A DNA stretch of 64,000 nt, from the NCBI GenBank assembly GCA_013368315.1, contig JAACJM010000058.1, positions 248,001-312,000 on the forward strand, read 5' to 3'. A program made the position numbers and the translations under genes. The stretch comes from Tetrapyrgos nigripes (taxonomy: Eukaryota > Basidiomycota > Agaricomycetes > Agaricales > Campanellaceae). Below the pieces are notes generated by a model. It did no database searches. It was not told the origin of the DNA and saw only the letters and a program-made list of their open reading frames with translations. Shown in pieces: positions 36,512-48,596 of the stretch; position 1 is the first letter of the stretch; each line of letters starts with the position of its first letter.

Positions 36512-38620
36512 CTAGTTATCATAATCAGGCCCCAGAACAACCCTCGCCTTCTCCTCGCCACCTTCCAATCGAATCCAAGTGTCTACAGTCGTGTCGGGTT
36601 TCGTAGATTTGAATACGAGGTTGCGGACGCCATAACTACACGTACGATAGGAGGAATATCAATATATCAATATATGTTAGCGTGTAGATGAGAAGAAGAC
36701 CGAGAGAATAAGCAATAGAACTGGTACTCAAGTACTCACCCCCAACCATCCTGTGTATATCCCCCATATCCACCATGTTTATCGAAACAAAATATGACGC
36801 CTTTGGTAGGCTCTCGAGCACACCATTCGTTACCATGATCTACACATTTTTTCAGTATCGTGGTCTCGAAGAAGCTACTGTTTAAAGAACCGCAGATTTA
36901 TGAACAAGGTTTAAAGAGCCTAGACTCACCATGCCCCGAAATCAGCGCTTTCAAATTCTTGACCTTGTCTGTAAGAGCGTTCCAGAATGGTCCGTCGTTA
37001 CCCAGTGTGGACGGGTTGGCGGCTTGGGAGGATCCTTCGCCAAGTTGGTCCGCTACATGAGCATATAGATACCCGCATAGACAATGGATGGCGACAAGGG
37101 CAAAAGGCGATGGGTGGAGGGAAGGGATGAGGAGTCAGTGACGGTATGAGAGACACACACACACACCATTCAAACCAGGCTCTTTCGAGCTATCGAGGTT
37201 GGCTTGGAGCTCTTGAACGAAATGACTATAGCAAGTACATCGAGAAAAGGTCAATCAGCAAACTCAATCAAAACCACGTCCTCCAAATAATTATTCTCTC
37301 CCCCTCCTCCTCAAAGAACGAAAAAAAAAACATATGCTCGATTCCTTGTAAAAAAAAAAAGAAACAGAGCAAAAACTCACGGCGGAATATGCACAAACGC
37401 CAAAGCCGCTCTACTCTCCTCACCACTCCCCCAAGCTGCATCCATCTTACTGACTTCATCCTCGATCCACCCTGCGACAGATTCGTGCACCCAGTCGTCG
37501 ACGCCTTGAGGATTGGATGGATTGGGTTCGGATGTATTGGCGAACCCGCCTCGGGAATCGAAGAACCAGAGGATGAGGCAGGGGGTTTGGGCGTCTTGGG
37601 TTGGGTATACCTGGTAAAGTAAGTACGTATAAGTAATTGATACAGAGACCATTTCCAGAGGGATGAGTTAGACGTTGAACGGAGAGACGAATCAGAAGCG
37701 ACAAAAGGGTGTAAAGATTACTACTCACAGGAACCCAGTAAGTCCCTGGTCCATGCTGATCGTCTCCTCCTATCCCTGGAGGCGCAGTCCGTGTATAACT
37801 GAGCGGAGCAACAGACTGTTCTCGTTTGATTTCGTCGAGGTGGGTTATGTTGTTTTGATTGTCGTGGTTCTGGTTTCGACAAACAACGAGAAAACGAGGT
37901 TAGATAAAAAATGAGACGAAATTAGGAGGATCAAGCATATCAAAAGGAAAGATGAAGGAAAGGTTGGTAGGATACGCACGCCTTGCGTTGTAGAGAAGGG
38001 AATCTTGAGATCGTTCAGTGGTGCGACGATTTGGTCGATGATGGTAGTTGCGTTCTCTTTGAAAGTGTCTGTGAACGGTGAGGAGAGAGATAAACTTGGA
38101 CGACTCGGACAAGAAGAAGAAAAACGACGCACTCTCGCCAGTAATCAGGTCACCTAGGAGCAGAGTAGCATATGACAATTGAAAAAATCCAACAGCCAAT
38201 CAAGGAAGGACTCACCATTTAGCACGCTTCGCAACCACATCTAACTCTCAGTGCCAAAGTACGTTTTGAGCACGCAAACTACTCACACATAATCTGGCTT
38301 CTCATCCGCCAGCACCGTCTTCATCAGGTTTACACTCGCCGCATCATGTTCCGGACCCCACGAGTCCCAAGGATTTTCACCGAAATGTTGGTCAGAAAAG
38401 ACGGTTATCTTGAAGGTCCCGTCTGTACGGAAGGAAAGACGTGGTTTGTCGGGGTATGGGTTGATGTCTGTGACGTTGGTCAGGAACCAGTGACATAGTA
38501 ATAAGAGAGTACGAGAGTAGAGACTCAGTAGCACTTACCTTCTTGCCTAGTGGTTTGAACACTGTGTACGTAGATGTCAAACGTCGAAAGCAGCATCAGA
38601 AAGGGAAGTAGGAGCTTCAT
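36512..38620 (-). CDS. Secreted calcineurin-like metallophosphoesterase (Dcr2/purple acid phosphatase-like)
   Basis: Eleven exons: 38620-38539, 38467-38287, 38226-38216, 38153-38133, 38068-37980, 37869-37729, 37610-37381, 37225-37167, 37052-36930, 36839-36740 and 36635-36512. All introns are GT-AG and phase-consistent, giving 386 residues. The protein starts with a hydrophobic signal peptide (MKLLLPFLMLLSTFDIYVHS). All five metal-binding motifs are present: FSDQHFG (Asp53, His55), NGDLITGE (Asp93), GNHDN (129-132), HIPPH (249-253) and GHDHG (311-315). It should hydrolyse phosphate esters with a two-metal centre outside the cytoplasm. The substrate is unknown. Relatives include yeast Dcr2 and plant inactive purple acid phosphatases of the PAP29 group. 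Exons 3 and 4 are only 11 and 21 nt. The gene looks intact and is transcribed away from the beta-mannosidase gene. Confidence 0.9.
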
Positions 38621-39937
38621 GGGTAATAATGGGGGAGGAAAGAAAGGACGGTAAATTTGCAATGATGGTACGCATCAGTAAACAACCATATGTGATGATG
38701 CTGCCGTTGTCAAGGTCCACGCTCCACCGTGGCAAGGTGGGCTCCACGGCGCTCTTCAGCATCGTCGTATTTCTTCGACGTAGCCATACTAGTGATAGTG
38801 GCCGTTGATGCGCGCGCGTTGACGTGGTGGTCAGCGGGCGGTGAAAGAAGCAAAAAAAAGTTGACTCGGGTTGAGACCTGCCCCTGACATTCTCAAGATC
38901 ACGTGAGTATCAAAGACCCCTAAACACGACTGTTTGCGACGCAGAAGACGACCTAGAGGAAAGGAAGTCAACCCCAGAACACGAGATTCACCATCCTGAA
39001 GTGCTCACCAGGGCAGAGTCTAGTCTAATCCGAGTTCATAGACAAGGAGGATCGACGTCGATACCCGTCAGATCATCAAAGTCAGGCAGATCTCCATTTC
39101 CTATGCGCTAAGTATTTCCTGAACCGTGGTCTCCCAGCCTTCTGGTTCATACGCATATCACAGCTTACCGAGCGCTTACCGGTGAGGCACAACACTGGAC
39201 TTTGAACCTTCTTTAGCCCTAAATCTTTTAGATACTGGGGATAGCAGCCTATAATGCGTCAGAATTACGTTGTATTCTAGGTCTACTAATCAGTGGACTC
39301 GCAACTTCTTCATAGGGGGCGTATAGAGAGGTATAGTACGCGTCTCTAGAGGAATACATACTGTAACCCAAGTTTGGACTGTAATCCGTGTTCAATGTTG
39401 GGTCCTGGTTTCTTGTGCCTTTTCCTTATTTTCTTTTATCATTCATATTTCTTATCATTCTTCCCGCTGACGCCACTGAGGTTTCTCTTCATAGACTTCT
39501 CCGTGCTCATATGTTGGATTTGGATTTTTCACTGGAACAAGCTGAATACGGCCCCTCGACGTATAGGGAGTTATTAAGGGTTTATTTGCGGTATTTTAGC
39601 TGTTTACAGAGTATAAATACAGTAGCTACACAGGCTGTATCTTTACTCGTTTGCTTCTGGTACCAATACGAGGTCAAACGTTCTTTTCCCCCACTTTTAC
39701 GCGACAATACATCATACATACTCAGTATGGTTATCGGAGCTCCCTCCATCAGACTCATCATTTTCATTGTAGCCCGTGATCCCAACAACAAGGGCTACGA
39801 CACCGAGTCAGCGACGCGTCTCGTGTAGTCATCACGCGAGCACATCAGCCGGTGAGATGTCGGACCGACTCTCCGACGCTTAAATACCAACCTTCGCTGG
39901 AACTCGTTGGCAAGCATCCCTTCTCTTCCTCCTAGCC
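38621..39937. promoter_or_regulatory. Divergent intergenic region between phosphoesterase and beta-mannosidase
   Basis: This 1.3-kb stretch must hold both promoters. CTTAAATACC at about 39880 is a weak TATA-like site for the plus-strand gene. A plus-strand frame of 146 codons (39388-39828) begins with a hydrophobic segment (FYFLLSFIFLIILP-like) but has no family resemblance and may be chance. Confidence 0.45.
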
Positions 39938-42900
39938 ATGGGATCCGGATCTACTCAGACAGAGGTGCTTCGGATGGTTCTGGACTCTGGATGGGAATGG
40001 AAACAACGAGATACGGGCGTTGCCGATGTACTTGAAGAACTCCAGCTTCCTCACAACGTCGACATTGCTGCCAGCGATATCGATGCAGAGACGAGCACGA
40101 AGAAAGGATGGCTTCCAGCAAAGACAAGTCCATCTGAGATACATGTGGAACTTATGAGCGCTGGTTTGATACCAGATCCGTTTGTTGGATTTAATGAACA
40201 CAAGGTCCAATGTGAGTTTCTGTACTGTTCGTGTTTCTACTGTCTTTTCACTTCCACACGCACAGGGATTGGTCAAACAGAATGGCTCTACACCTGTCCT
40301 CTACCTCTTCCTCACATCAAATCCTCTGTACTCGAGTTAACCTTCCAAGGTCTCGATACCCTATGCGATATCTACATCAACCGACGTCTCCTCATGTCCG
40401 TCGATAACATGTTCCAAACGCACGTTTTGCGTATCCCCAAGGACGCCATCAAATCCTCTGACAGTCACCGAAGCAATGTGCTTCTTCTACACTTCAAATC
40501 CGCCGCCAAACTAGCCAAAGAACTCGAAGCCAAAATGGGGAGAGTGAGAGCTGGATCTACGAATTTGGGAGATCCGAGTAGGGTTTATGTTAGGAAGGCG
40601 CAGTATGGGTGGAGGTGCGTTCTAAACTTCAACTTTTTCATGATCGGTGAAGTAGCAGAACTAACTTGTTGTCTTCTCCACTTTTCCCCTTCTTCTTGGA
40701 TAATACACTCCTCCTCCTTTGTCTTCCTTCTCTATTCATGTTCAGATGGGATTGGGTACGTTCCACTCCTCTGCCACTCCATCCCGCTATCCTTCAGACA
40801 CTCGTCCGCTTCTAATCTACCCTCCAGGGCCCCGAACTAATGACATGCGGACCCTACCGCCCCGTCATCCTCTCCGTCTACAATATCTCTATCAAAGACG
40901 TCAACGCCCGTGCTCTCGTCTCTGCTGATTTGTCCAAGAGGTTGAAGGTTGATGTGGAGCTTTGCGTTGGAGAACAAGATCTGGACTCGTTCACAAACAC
41001 GAAGAAGAATCTGATATTACGCGTCTGGTTGAAGGGTAAGGATGGAAGGGTCATAAGGACGGCGGAGAGGAGTGTACGTGATTGCGATTGCGACTGTGTC
41101 ATCGTCAATGAGGAAAGCCAAGGAGAGCGAGTTGGGAGTGGGGTAGGGGTAGGGATCGTCAATGTTAAATCTGCGGTTGACTGGTCATTTGGAGGAGAAG
41201 ATGACTCGGACGGTGACAGTGAAGTCAAGCTGTGGTGGCCCGTAGGTTACGGAAAACAGGCGCTATACGATGTTGAGGTTGAATTGATTCGAATTCATCA
41301 AGGGGAAGGGGAAGGGGGAGGGGAAGGAGAAGGGTCGTCTGAGCTGAAGGTAAGCCTCATTCTGCTGCGAGTACTCCTCCTGTCCTTCCTTTACTCGATT
41401 CTTCCATACGCATTGCTTACTACTCTACGTTTCAACTTTACTTTCCCTTTTCCTTTGTAGATTATAGTAGACAATCACACCCAACGCACTGGATTCCGCC
41501 GTATCAAGCTCGTTCAGGAAGAGTTTACCGGGCCAGATCAGTATGGGAAGGGCAAGTCGTTCTTGTTTGAGGTTAATGGTGTAAGGATGTTTATGGGCGG
41601 TGAGTATTCTTAAGCAGTACTCCATTACTTCTCGTTCTTCTCTTCCTTCCCCAGATATGATCCATCGCTCAACTTTCCCCAACTTAAAGTTTGATTATAT
41701 TGACTGTGTCATTTAGGCTCCAACTGGATCCCCGCATCCTCCTTCCTAACTACCCTCACTGACTCTCACTACCGTGCCTGGCTTACGCTTCTTCGAGATG
41801 GGAATCAAAACATGGTGAGGATTTGGGGAGGGGGGGTGTATGAGCCTGAGGTTTTTTATGAGATTTGTGATGGTATGGGTTTCTTTTACTCCTGCTTGTC
41901 CTCAATATCTGACAGTGCTCGATTCCCCCCCCCCCCTCTTGCCTTGCCCTGCCCTCCCCCCTTGCCCCCCTTCCCATCTTCACCTCGCATTCATACAGAA
42001 CTCGGTCTCCTTATCTGGCAAGACTTCCAATTCGCCTGTGGGGTCTATCCAGCTCACTCTTCCTTCGTCCAATCAGTAAAGAAAGAAGCAGAGGATAATG
42101 TTAGGATAATGAGGAAACATCCGTGCATAGCACTTTGGTGTGGTAATAACGAGGACTATCAGATGGTTTTGCAGTGGGGGGTGAGTGGTCACTATTCTAG
42201 ATCATGATCAATTTGAGTGGTCTCTTTCTCTGTCTTTTGGCTATAGACGATGACGGGTCGTCATCATTATGATCCGAGTTATTGTTGTAATCTTTTTCTT
42301 TTCTTTCTGTCTTGAACATGGACATGGACGAGATACTGATACAAGAAATTGATATTCAGATGTCCCTCATCTCCCAGCAACCCACATCTACGAACACGTC
42401 TTACCCTCCGTCGTCGCTTCTCTTACTGGGGATCCCGACCCCGGATTCAATGCGTACGGTTCTCCATCCTCATCGACTGCAGACCCATCTGGTGCCCTAT
42501 CCCTATCCAATGCCCTCCGTACATCCGCTCAACAGGCTCTTTCCGCCGTTGCTTCATTGAACACTACCTCTACCTCTACCTCCCAACCCAACACCCGTAC
42601 CCTCGCAACCGCAACCGCAACTTCAACTTTAGACACCCAGCCTGCCACGCCAAGTAAGCCAACCCCCTTCCCCTACACTCTCTCCTCGGACTATCAAACG
42701 CCCTATCACCCCGGATCACCTTATGGCGGTGTAGGCTGGGACACAGCAGATCCCACGGTGGGAGACGTCCACCAGTGGAATGTATGGGGTGGAAAAGAGT
42801 TGGCGTGGCAAACCTATGATAGGTTGGGGGGAAGGTTTGTTAGGTGAGCCCGTCTGTCTAATCACTACGGTCTTTCGTGTTTTGTTTTTCGTTCTTCATA

Positions 42901-44451
42901 GGTCTAATCTTTTTTATTGATTGATCTTCATTCTATAGTGAATTCGGTATGCCCTCGATGCCTTGTTTAAAGACAATCGAGGCTTGGATGGGTAAACCTC
43001 GTCCGAAAATCTTCGAAAATAAAGGACCCGGGTCGGACTGGCATGCCCAGAGTAAAATCATGGCCCAGCACTGTCGCGCAGGATTATTTGAGAGACGCTT
43101 TGCGATTGCGATGAATGATAATTTTAGGGTGACGGAGGATTTAGAGGTGTGAGTGACTCAATGCTTTGCTTTCTTTGTTTTTTGGATTTGGAATGGATGG
43201 GACGATGCTGACTCGTAACGCAATGCCTTATGATATTACTACAGCGCGGTTTTCAATACTCAAATGATGCAAGCTGAAAGCATGGCTTATGCTTACTCAT
43301 CGTGGAGGAGGAAGTGGGGTGTGAGGGGAAGGAGTATGTAAGTCCTTCCCTAGTAATACCTTCCCTACCTTCTTTTATATTGGCACTCTCATGAATCTCC
43401 AATCAATCAGTGCTAATTATCTAACATCATCATTTCACAGACCGCAGGAGTCCTCGTTTGGCAATCCAATGACTGTTGGCCAGTCACGTCTTGGGCTATA
43501 GCGGACTACTTCTTGCGACCCAAACCAGCATTTTTCACGATAGCTCGTCAGTTGGCGCCTATCGCATTAGGTGTCACTCGAACGGTAGTTAAGAATAGGA
43601 ATAACGATCGTCCTCGACAGGTAAGCCCTCTGATTCTGCATAATCAGTGATTCAAACTGACGTACTACTTATTTACCTGCGCATCATACTGACGCTCATA
43701 GTTCTACGAATTTGGCGCCTACCAATCCATCTCTGCTACCCTCGATGTTTGGGGCATGAACAGTACCCTCAAACCCGTTACGGGGATACTCAAACTCCAT
43801 TTCGTCGATATCTCTTCTAACTCGGATTGGGAATACGAAGAAACAATCGGGAGTGTTACTTTACCGCCTAATCAGTCTGTTGATCTGCTTGTGGGTATTC
43901 CTGTTCGAGGACCATCACCCCCACCTTCGCGTTCAGGGCACGAGCAAGCCGGTGAGAGGGTGAAGGATGGGGAGGAAGACTACGAGAAATGGACGGGGTG
44001 TACGTCTTCCAATGTCGTCGTGGGTGTGAGACTCGTCGATGAAGAGAAGTTGAATGGAGGAAAGCCTCGAGTACTCGCGAGAGCGGCTGATTGGCCTCAA
44101 CCTTTCAGATTTGTAGACACACCTTTAGATCCTGGGTTAAGTTTGAGGGTTATGAAGGGGAAGGGTTCTGGTGCTAATAGCGAGAGGGAGGGGAATAAGG
44201 CCGAGATCGAAACAGAATCCGAAACCGTTACGGAAATCGAAATTAGCGCGAAGAAACCCGCAAAGTGCGTCGTATTGAACGTCATTGGAGAAGGGGGAGG
44301 AATGGGGGAAGTGAGATGGGCAGATAACGCGTTTGATTTGATGCCGGGTGATATGCAGAGAGTGAAGGTTTATGGGGATTTGAGTGGGAAGGAGATGGAA
44401 GCTGCGTGGTTTGGGAATGAGAGCGCGAAGATTCAGGCTGTTAAGGTGTAA
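39938..44451 (+). CDS. Beta-mannosidase, glycoside hydrolase family 2
   Basis: Thirteen exons: 39938-40211, 40266-40614, 40746-40755, 40828-41349, 41461-41599, 41717-41872, 41999-42180, 42247-42286, 42360-42843, 42939-43148, 43245-43320, 43441-43620 and 43702-44451. Junctions are GT-AG with consistent phases, giving 1123 residues. It removes non-reducing beta-mannose ends from mannan oligosaccharides and N-glycan cores. GH2 landmarks appear in order: a sugar-binding part (IGQTEWLYTC, WDWGPELMTCG), then GSNWIP, MVRIWGGGVYE, the acid/base motif WCGNNEDYQ (Glu535), the nucleophile motif SEFGMPSMP (Glu720), and VWQSNDCWPVTSWAI. There is no signal peptide, so it is probably intracellular (MndB-like). 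It is longer than I expect for the family because of low-complexity insertions: Asp/Cys and Gly/Val-rich near 350-380, Gly/Glu-rich near 440, and Ser/Thr-rich near 630-650. No defect was seen. Confidence 0.93.
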
Positions 44452-47400
44452 GTCATTAGACTGATACTTTTTCGCAAAAATTTCTTTCAGAGCGATTTTT
44501 CAATAAACTCGTGATGTAACTTTCATCGTTCACGGGCTATTCAAGTGTATCAATACCTGCTATACCTCCCAGTTTAATCGGTTTTAAAGACTAGACTTTA
44601 CAATAGTCTAATGATATCGCGTACGTGCTCCCCGTAGTCCCATCCTCCTCTTCTCTTCATTGCTTCGTGCACCAGGACCTCCGTGGCTTGGTCTGCGTGA
44701 CCCCGATTCTCGCGATCCCTCTCCACTAATTTCATATTTGTCTTTTACTTTTCCCCTTTATCTTCATCTAATCATCTTGCAGTATCGTTCGAGAGAATTT
44801 TAGGACGAGGAGTATAGGAAAATCGCGGGGAGCCCTGAAACAGCGACTCCCCTGGGTATAATAGTGAAAAGATGAAGAATGAATGGAGCGAGTCTCTCGG
44901 GGGTATAAGTATGGAGTTACATGAAACATAGAATAGAAACACGTATGGAGATAGATTAAGAACATGAGGGGAGAATCAGAGACGTATAGGAGAAATTGAA
45001 ACGAAACAAATCACTGAGACGAGAGAAACGAAGCACGGATGCGTGGAGAGTAAGCATTGGACAACCCTGAAGTCCTGCGCGAATGATATGAGCCACGAGG
45101 GCGTACGAGATATGCATGGACAGCCCTGGGGTCCTGCACGAGAAGTAAAAGATAGGCGATGGATGAAATCCAAAGGTAGTGTGCATCTCTGTGACAAAAC
45201 ACAGAGAGAAAGAGGCGAGCCAATCCCGATTCCCGAAAGCCCTACAGACGAGTATACCCCCACCCCCTCTCCGACCCTGCAGTCCAGCCGTACACTCGCC
45301 AGAACGATTCGAATCAACACCTTGGCCGCAGGATTTCCGGGCCAAAATTACAATCCGTCCGAGTTGGACGCTTCTTTCCCAGGGGAACGGAAGTTGTTAC
45401 GAACGACTCATCGTTCGGTAGTACTAAGTAGTAGTATTGCGTCAGCAGGTCACCAAAAACGTGCTACGGCGAATGATCAGGGATGGGCCTATGGAGTCTC
45501 CCCTTCGCGGGAAGTCCCGTGATCAAATTGTACAAAGATGTTTAGGTACCGGTGTGACAGCAATACCGGTCCTTCAGCGCGTGGACAAAGGCTCTTTCCA
45601 GGAATTTCAGGGCAGGTGCAAGAATGTACTTTTGCGACTGTTAATATTTGGCCAAGGAAGCTGTGAATACGTGGAGCATCGAATCGAGATGATCTCGGAG
45701 ACCAGGCTCAATAGAGAGCTTCAGAAAATCATCATTCATCGTGAGAGGAATGAACGTAGCAATATATGTATGCAGCACAATCCGTGGCCACCGGCGCAAC
45801 TCGTGCGGGATCAGCGCCTCTACGGAATTGTGGCCCAGTTGGTCTTTTTCCTGATACCATTTCACTTTTCAGACCCAGAGAAAATGAGTCCAAGTCACGA
45901 CGTGCAATGGTAATAAACTAGAAGAGTATGTGCCAAGCCACATACATCGCCTCTTCCTCCTCCAACATGACCATCAAGTTTACTGCAGCCACTTAAGTTG
46001 AAATTTTTTTTTTCAACTACAGTACTTAGTATGTGCTGACTCTCACTGCGTTCTTCTTCCAACTGGAGATTTCAATGCGTATCTTAAATGTGGTGATCCT
46101 ACTTTCTGATTACGAGGCCAAAGAATGAGGCTGAGTTTTTTACACTCCGTTCTCCCTTGGGGTTATATCGGGACCGTAAGACAGCTTCTAAAAATATCGG
46201 TGAGCATGCTGCCATGAAAGAATTCATAGAAGCTTGCCAAGGAAAAGAGGGCGATCGCAGCGTCCAAGATCATAGAAGCGTGGAACAGCGACCATGAAGT
46301 CGCTATCAGCACCGATGACTAGCACGGAAGTTACAATGTAAAGATGGGTGTCAAATCTGCAATGCCACGATCTGTTAGCATACGCATAGATGAAGCCAAG
46401 TTGTGAGAAAGATGAAGAAAAAGGAAAGGAGAAGTCACTCACGTACTGCAGCTTTGAGACTAATACCGAGGCCCTGTGAATGGGCACCAGATGTCAGGAC
46501 CCCACGCAAACTTGCCTACTTGATTTAAATACGCTCAAAAGCCTCAAGCATTCCAAAGCTCTGGCCGATTAATCCTGAGCTGGAACCTCAATGTTACTCG
46601 TACATTATCTCCCCCGCGGAAATGAACAAACGACTGTATAGTATCTAGCATAGAGAGTTGGAAGAGTAATCGATCAAGATTCAAGCTTTGACCCTGAGGT
46701 ACGTACATTGCAGGGCCACCACGCCCGCTTCACCTTAATAGCTAGTCTTAATTCTCATGAGATTGCAACATGACTCACCGATGCTCGTACACAGATGGAG
46801 AACTGGCAGCAAGCAGTTTAGTAATAATACCGCTTTACCACTTTCTGAAGTTATTTTTCCTTTCATCGCGTTCTTCTTTCGACTGGAGCTTGATTCTACT
46901 TTCTCTAAGACTTAGGAAGCAAATGCAATAGCCCGCCGGTGGCTGTCGCTATGCCAGAGCCAAACGCAGTGGATGGAAGTCACAGCAGAGAAGAGTGCAT
47001 ATTTAGAGGAAATTTTTAGATGAGAATAAATTTCGGGTTTTTCCCGGCGCCGGAGCTACTCCATATAGAAGTGCGGCCTAGAAACGGTCCCATATGTAGT
47101 CCGGCCATTGTTGAAATATTCGAGATTTCCTCCAGTTCAAAAATGCCCGACAAAAATGTACTCATCCCTGCCGTGAGTGAGGACAGGACCTCTTAGGAGC
47201 TGCAGACTGTGCGATCACGTGCCTACTACGGGCCTAGGCCTGCCCCACCACAATCGGGAGAAGCTCAATATCTTACAATTCTGGCCGTCAATCGTGATGG
47301 GCCCCATTGGTTACTCTTAATTACCGAGTCGTATCCATTGCGTATCCAGGCACGGCAACATCATCGAAACTCGATAGCTACCTTTTATGGTGACCTCCGG

Positions 47401-48193
47401 ACCCGGTCGCGGAAATGAATTTGCGATTTCGGTTCTGAAAACATGGCGCACTCTCTGCGATCGGGGTCTCAAAGAGTTCGTAGGCAATTGCTCTAGGGTA
47501 GTCCAGACTGTACACTGATACCTCATGCATCATGCATCATGTCTAACCGTGGCGTCGCAAATATAGACGGTTTATCATGTACCACACTTTGGAAGCGCAA
47601 ACCGTAGACAGTCCCAGAGCCGACCACTGGTAAAGCTCGCTTTGATATCTCCTCCGTTACTATGTTGGCGGCGGTGGCACCTCTGTCAAACATACGCTCC
47701 GGGAGCTGTTCATTTAGAGGATATCATGAGTGTCCGCATGTAGACACACACCATTCGAGCTCGAGGATCCCATTGAAGAAGCTGCGCAAGAAATTGCAGT
47801 GGCCCTTCTCAAGACAGCCCTTCGACGGGTGGAGTTTAGAGTGAGAAGGATCCAACTGCTGTGGCGTTGTTGTGAGGATAGAGATTTTGAGATCTGGTCA
47901 GGATCTGGTAGGAGTCGACGGTGTGGTTGACACGTGGGAGGATTTGAAGCGGTTTGCTGCAAGTTCGCTTGGTATGCCTCCCGAGCTTCCCACTTTACTT
48001 TCGCGAGATGGCCGATCAAATTTGTCTTTAGCGGGTTCGGCAAGGACTGCCTAAAGCTTCCCTGAATTTGGGTAGACGGGGTGGAAGGTATCTAAGGCGT
48101 CTCTGCTTCTTCTTCTCCATGACAGGAGGCACATAACACAGACGAAGAAATACAGAAATAAGTCTGCCCTGAAGTGTATATCCCCGTATAGAG
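44452..48193. other. Long unassigned region
   Basis: Candidate frames include 45043-45522 and 45437-45913 (plus), 44956-45345 (minus) and 46224-46487 (minus). None shows a domain motif I know. In 47730-48054 two plus-strand frames (EEAAQEIAVALLKTALRRVE, then DTWEDLKRFAASSLGMPPEL) look protein-like and could belong to one broken or spliced gene of unknown function. The 3' UTR of the beta-mannosidase gene should occupy the first few hundred bases. Confidence 0.4.
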
Positions 48194-48376
48194 CTAAGCG
48201 ACTTCCATGCTGACGAAACGCTTCTTTTCGGTTTCTTCTCCAGATCTGACCATTATTTCGCTCTCGTTGTCCAGGGCGTGAGCTACGAGAATTGCATTGA
48301 TGGATTGACGATAGGTCGATTCTTGGTTTTCAAATTCAGTGATGAGGTAATGTAACCCTTCTAGCAGAGGATCCAT
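48194..48376 (-). CDS. Small hypothetical protein, 60 residues
   Basis: The frame starts ATGGATCCTCTGC and ends TAG without an intron. The protein is mainly helical in composition (LLEGLHYLITEFENQ, then SINAILVAHAL), acidic at the N-terminal half and with a basic EKKRF near the end. I do not recognise it. A palindromic TATA element lies about 70 bp upstream, which is why I list it. It could also be one exon of a longer gene or chance. Confidence 0.35.
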   Translation of the reverse strand: MDPLLEGLHYLITEFENQESTYRQSINAILVAHALDNESEIMVRSGEETEKKRFVSMEVA

Positions 48377-48444
48377 TGGGAGTCGGGGATGTAAAATGCT
48401 CGAGCTTTACACGCATCTAGATTAGGCAAATTTATCGAGGATAC

Positions 48445-48456
48445 ACTTTATAAAGT
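48445..48456. promoter_or_regulatory. Palindromic TATA element between two divergent genes
   Basis: ACTTTATAAAGT reads the same on both strands. It is about 70 bp from the minus-strand start at 48376 and about 140 bp from the plus-strand start at 48597, so it could serve either or both. Confidence 0.45.
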
Positions 48457-48596
48457 CACAAACTATGTTGGTCCCGTTACCCACATTCCCACTTGACTAA
48501 CCCTTTCCAATCCCCTCCACATTTTTCGAGGTGTCATCCACTGACTGGAACACCGGCAATACTACTTCACGCAAACAACATATCGGATTCGTCTGC

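Noticed and set aside
39388..39828. Membrane protein gene in the divergent promoter region
   Set aside because: A single hydrophobic start and no further pattern; it lies where two promoters are expected.
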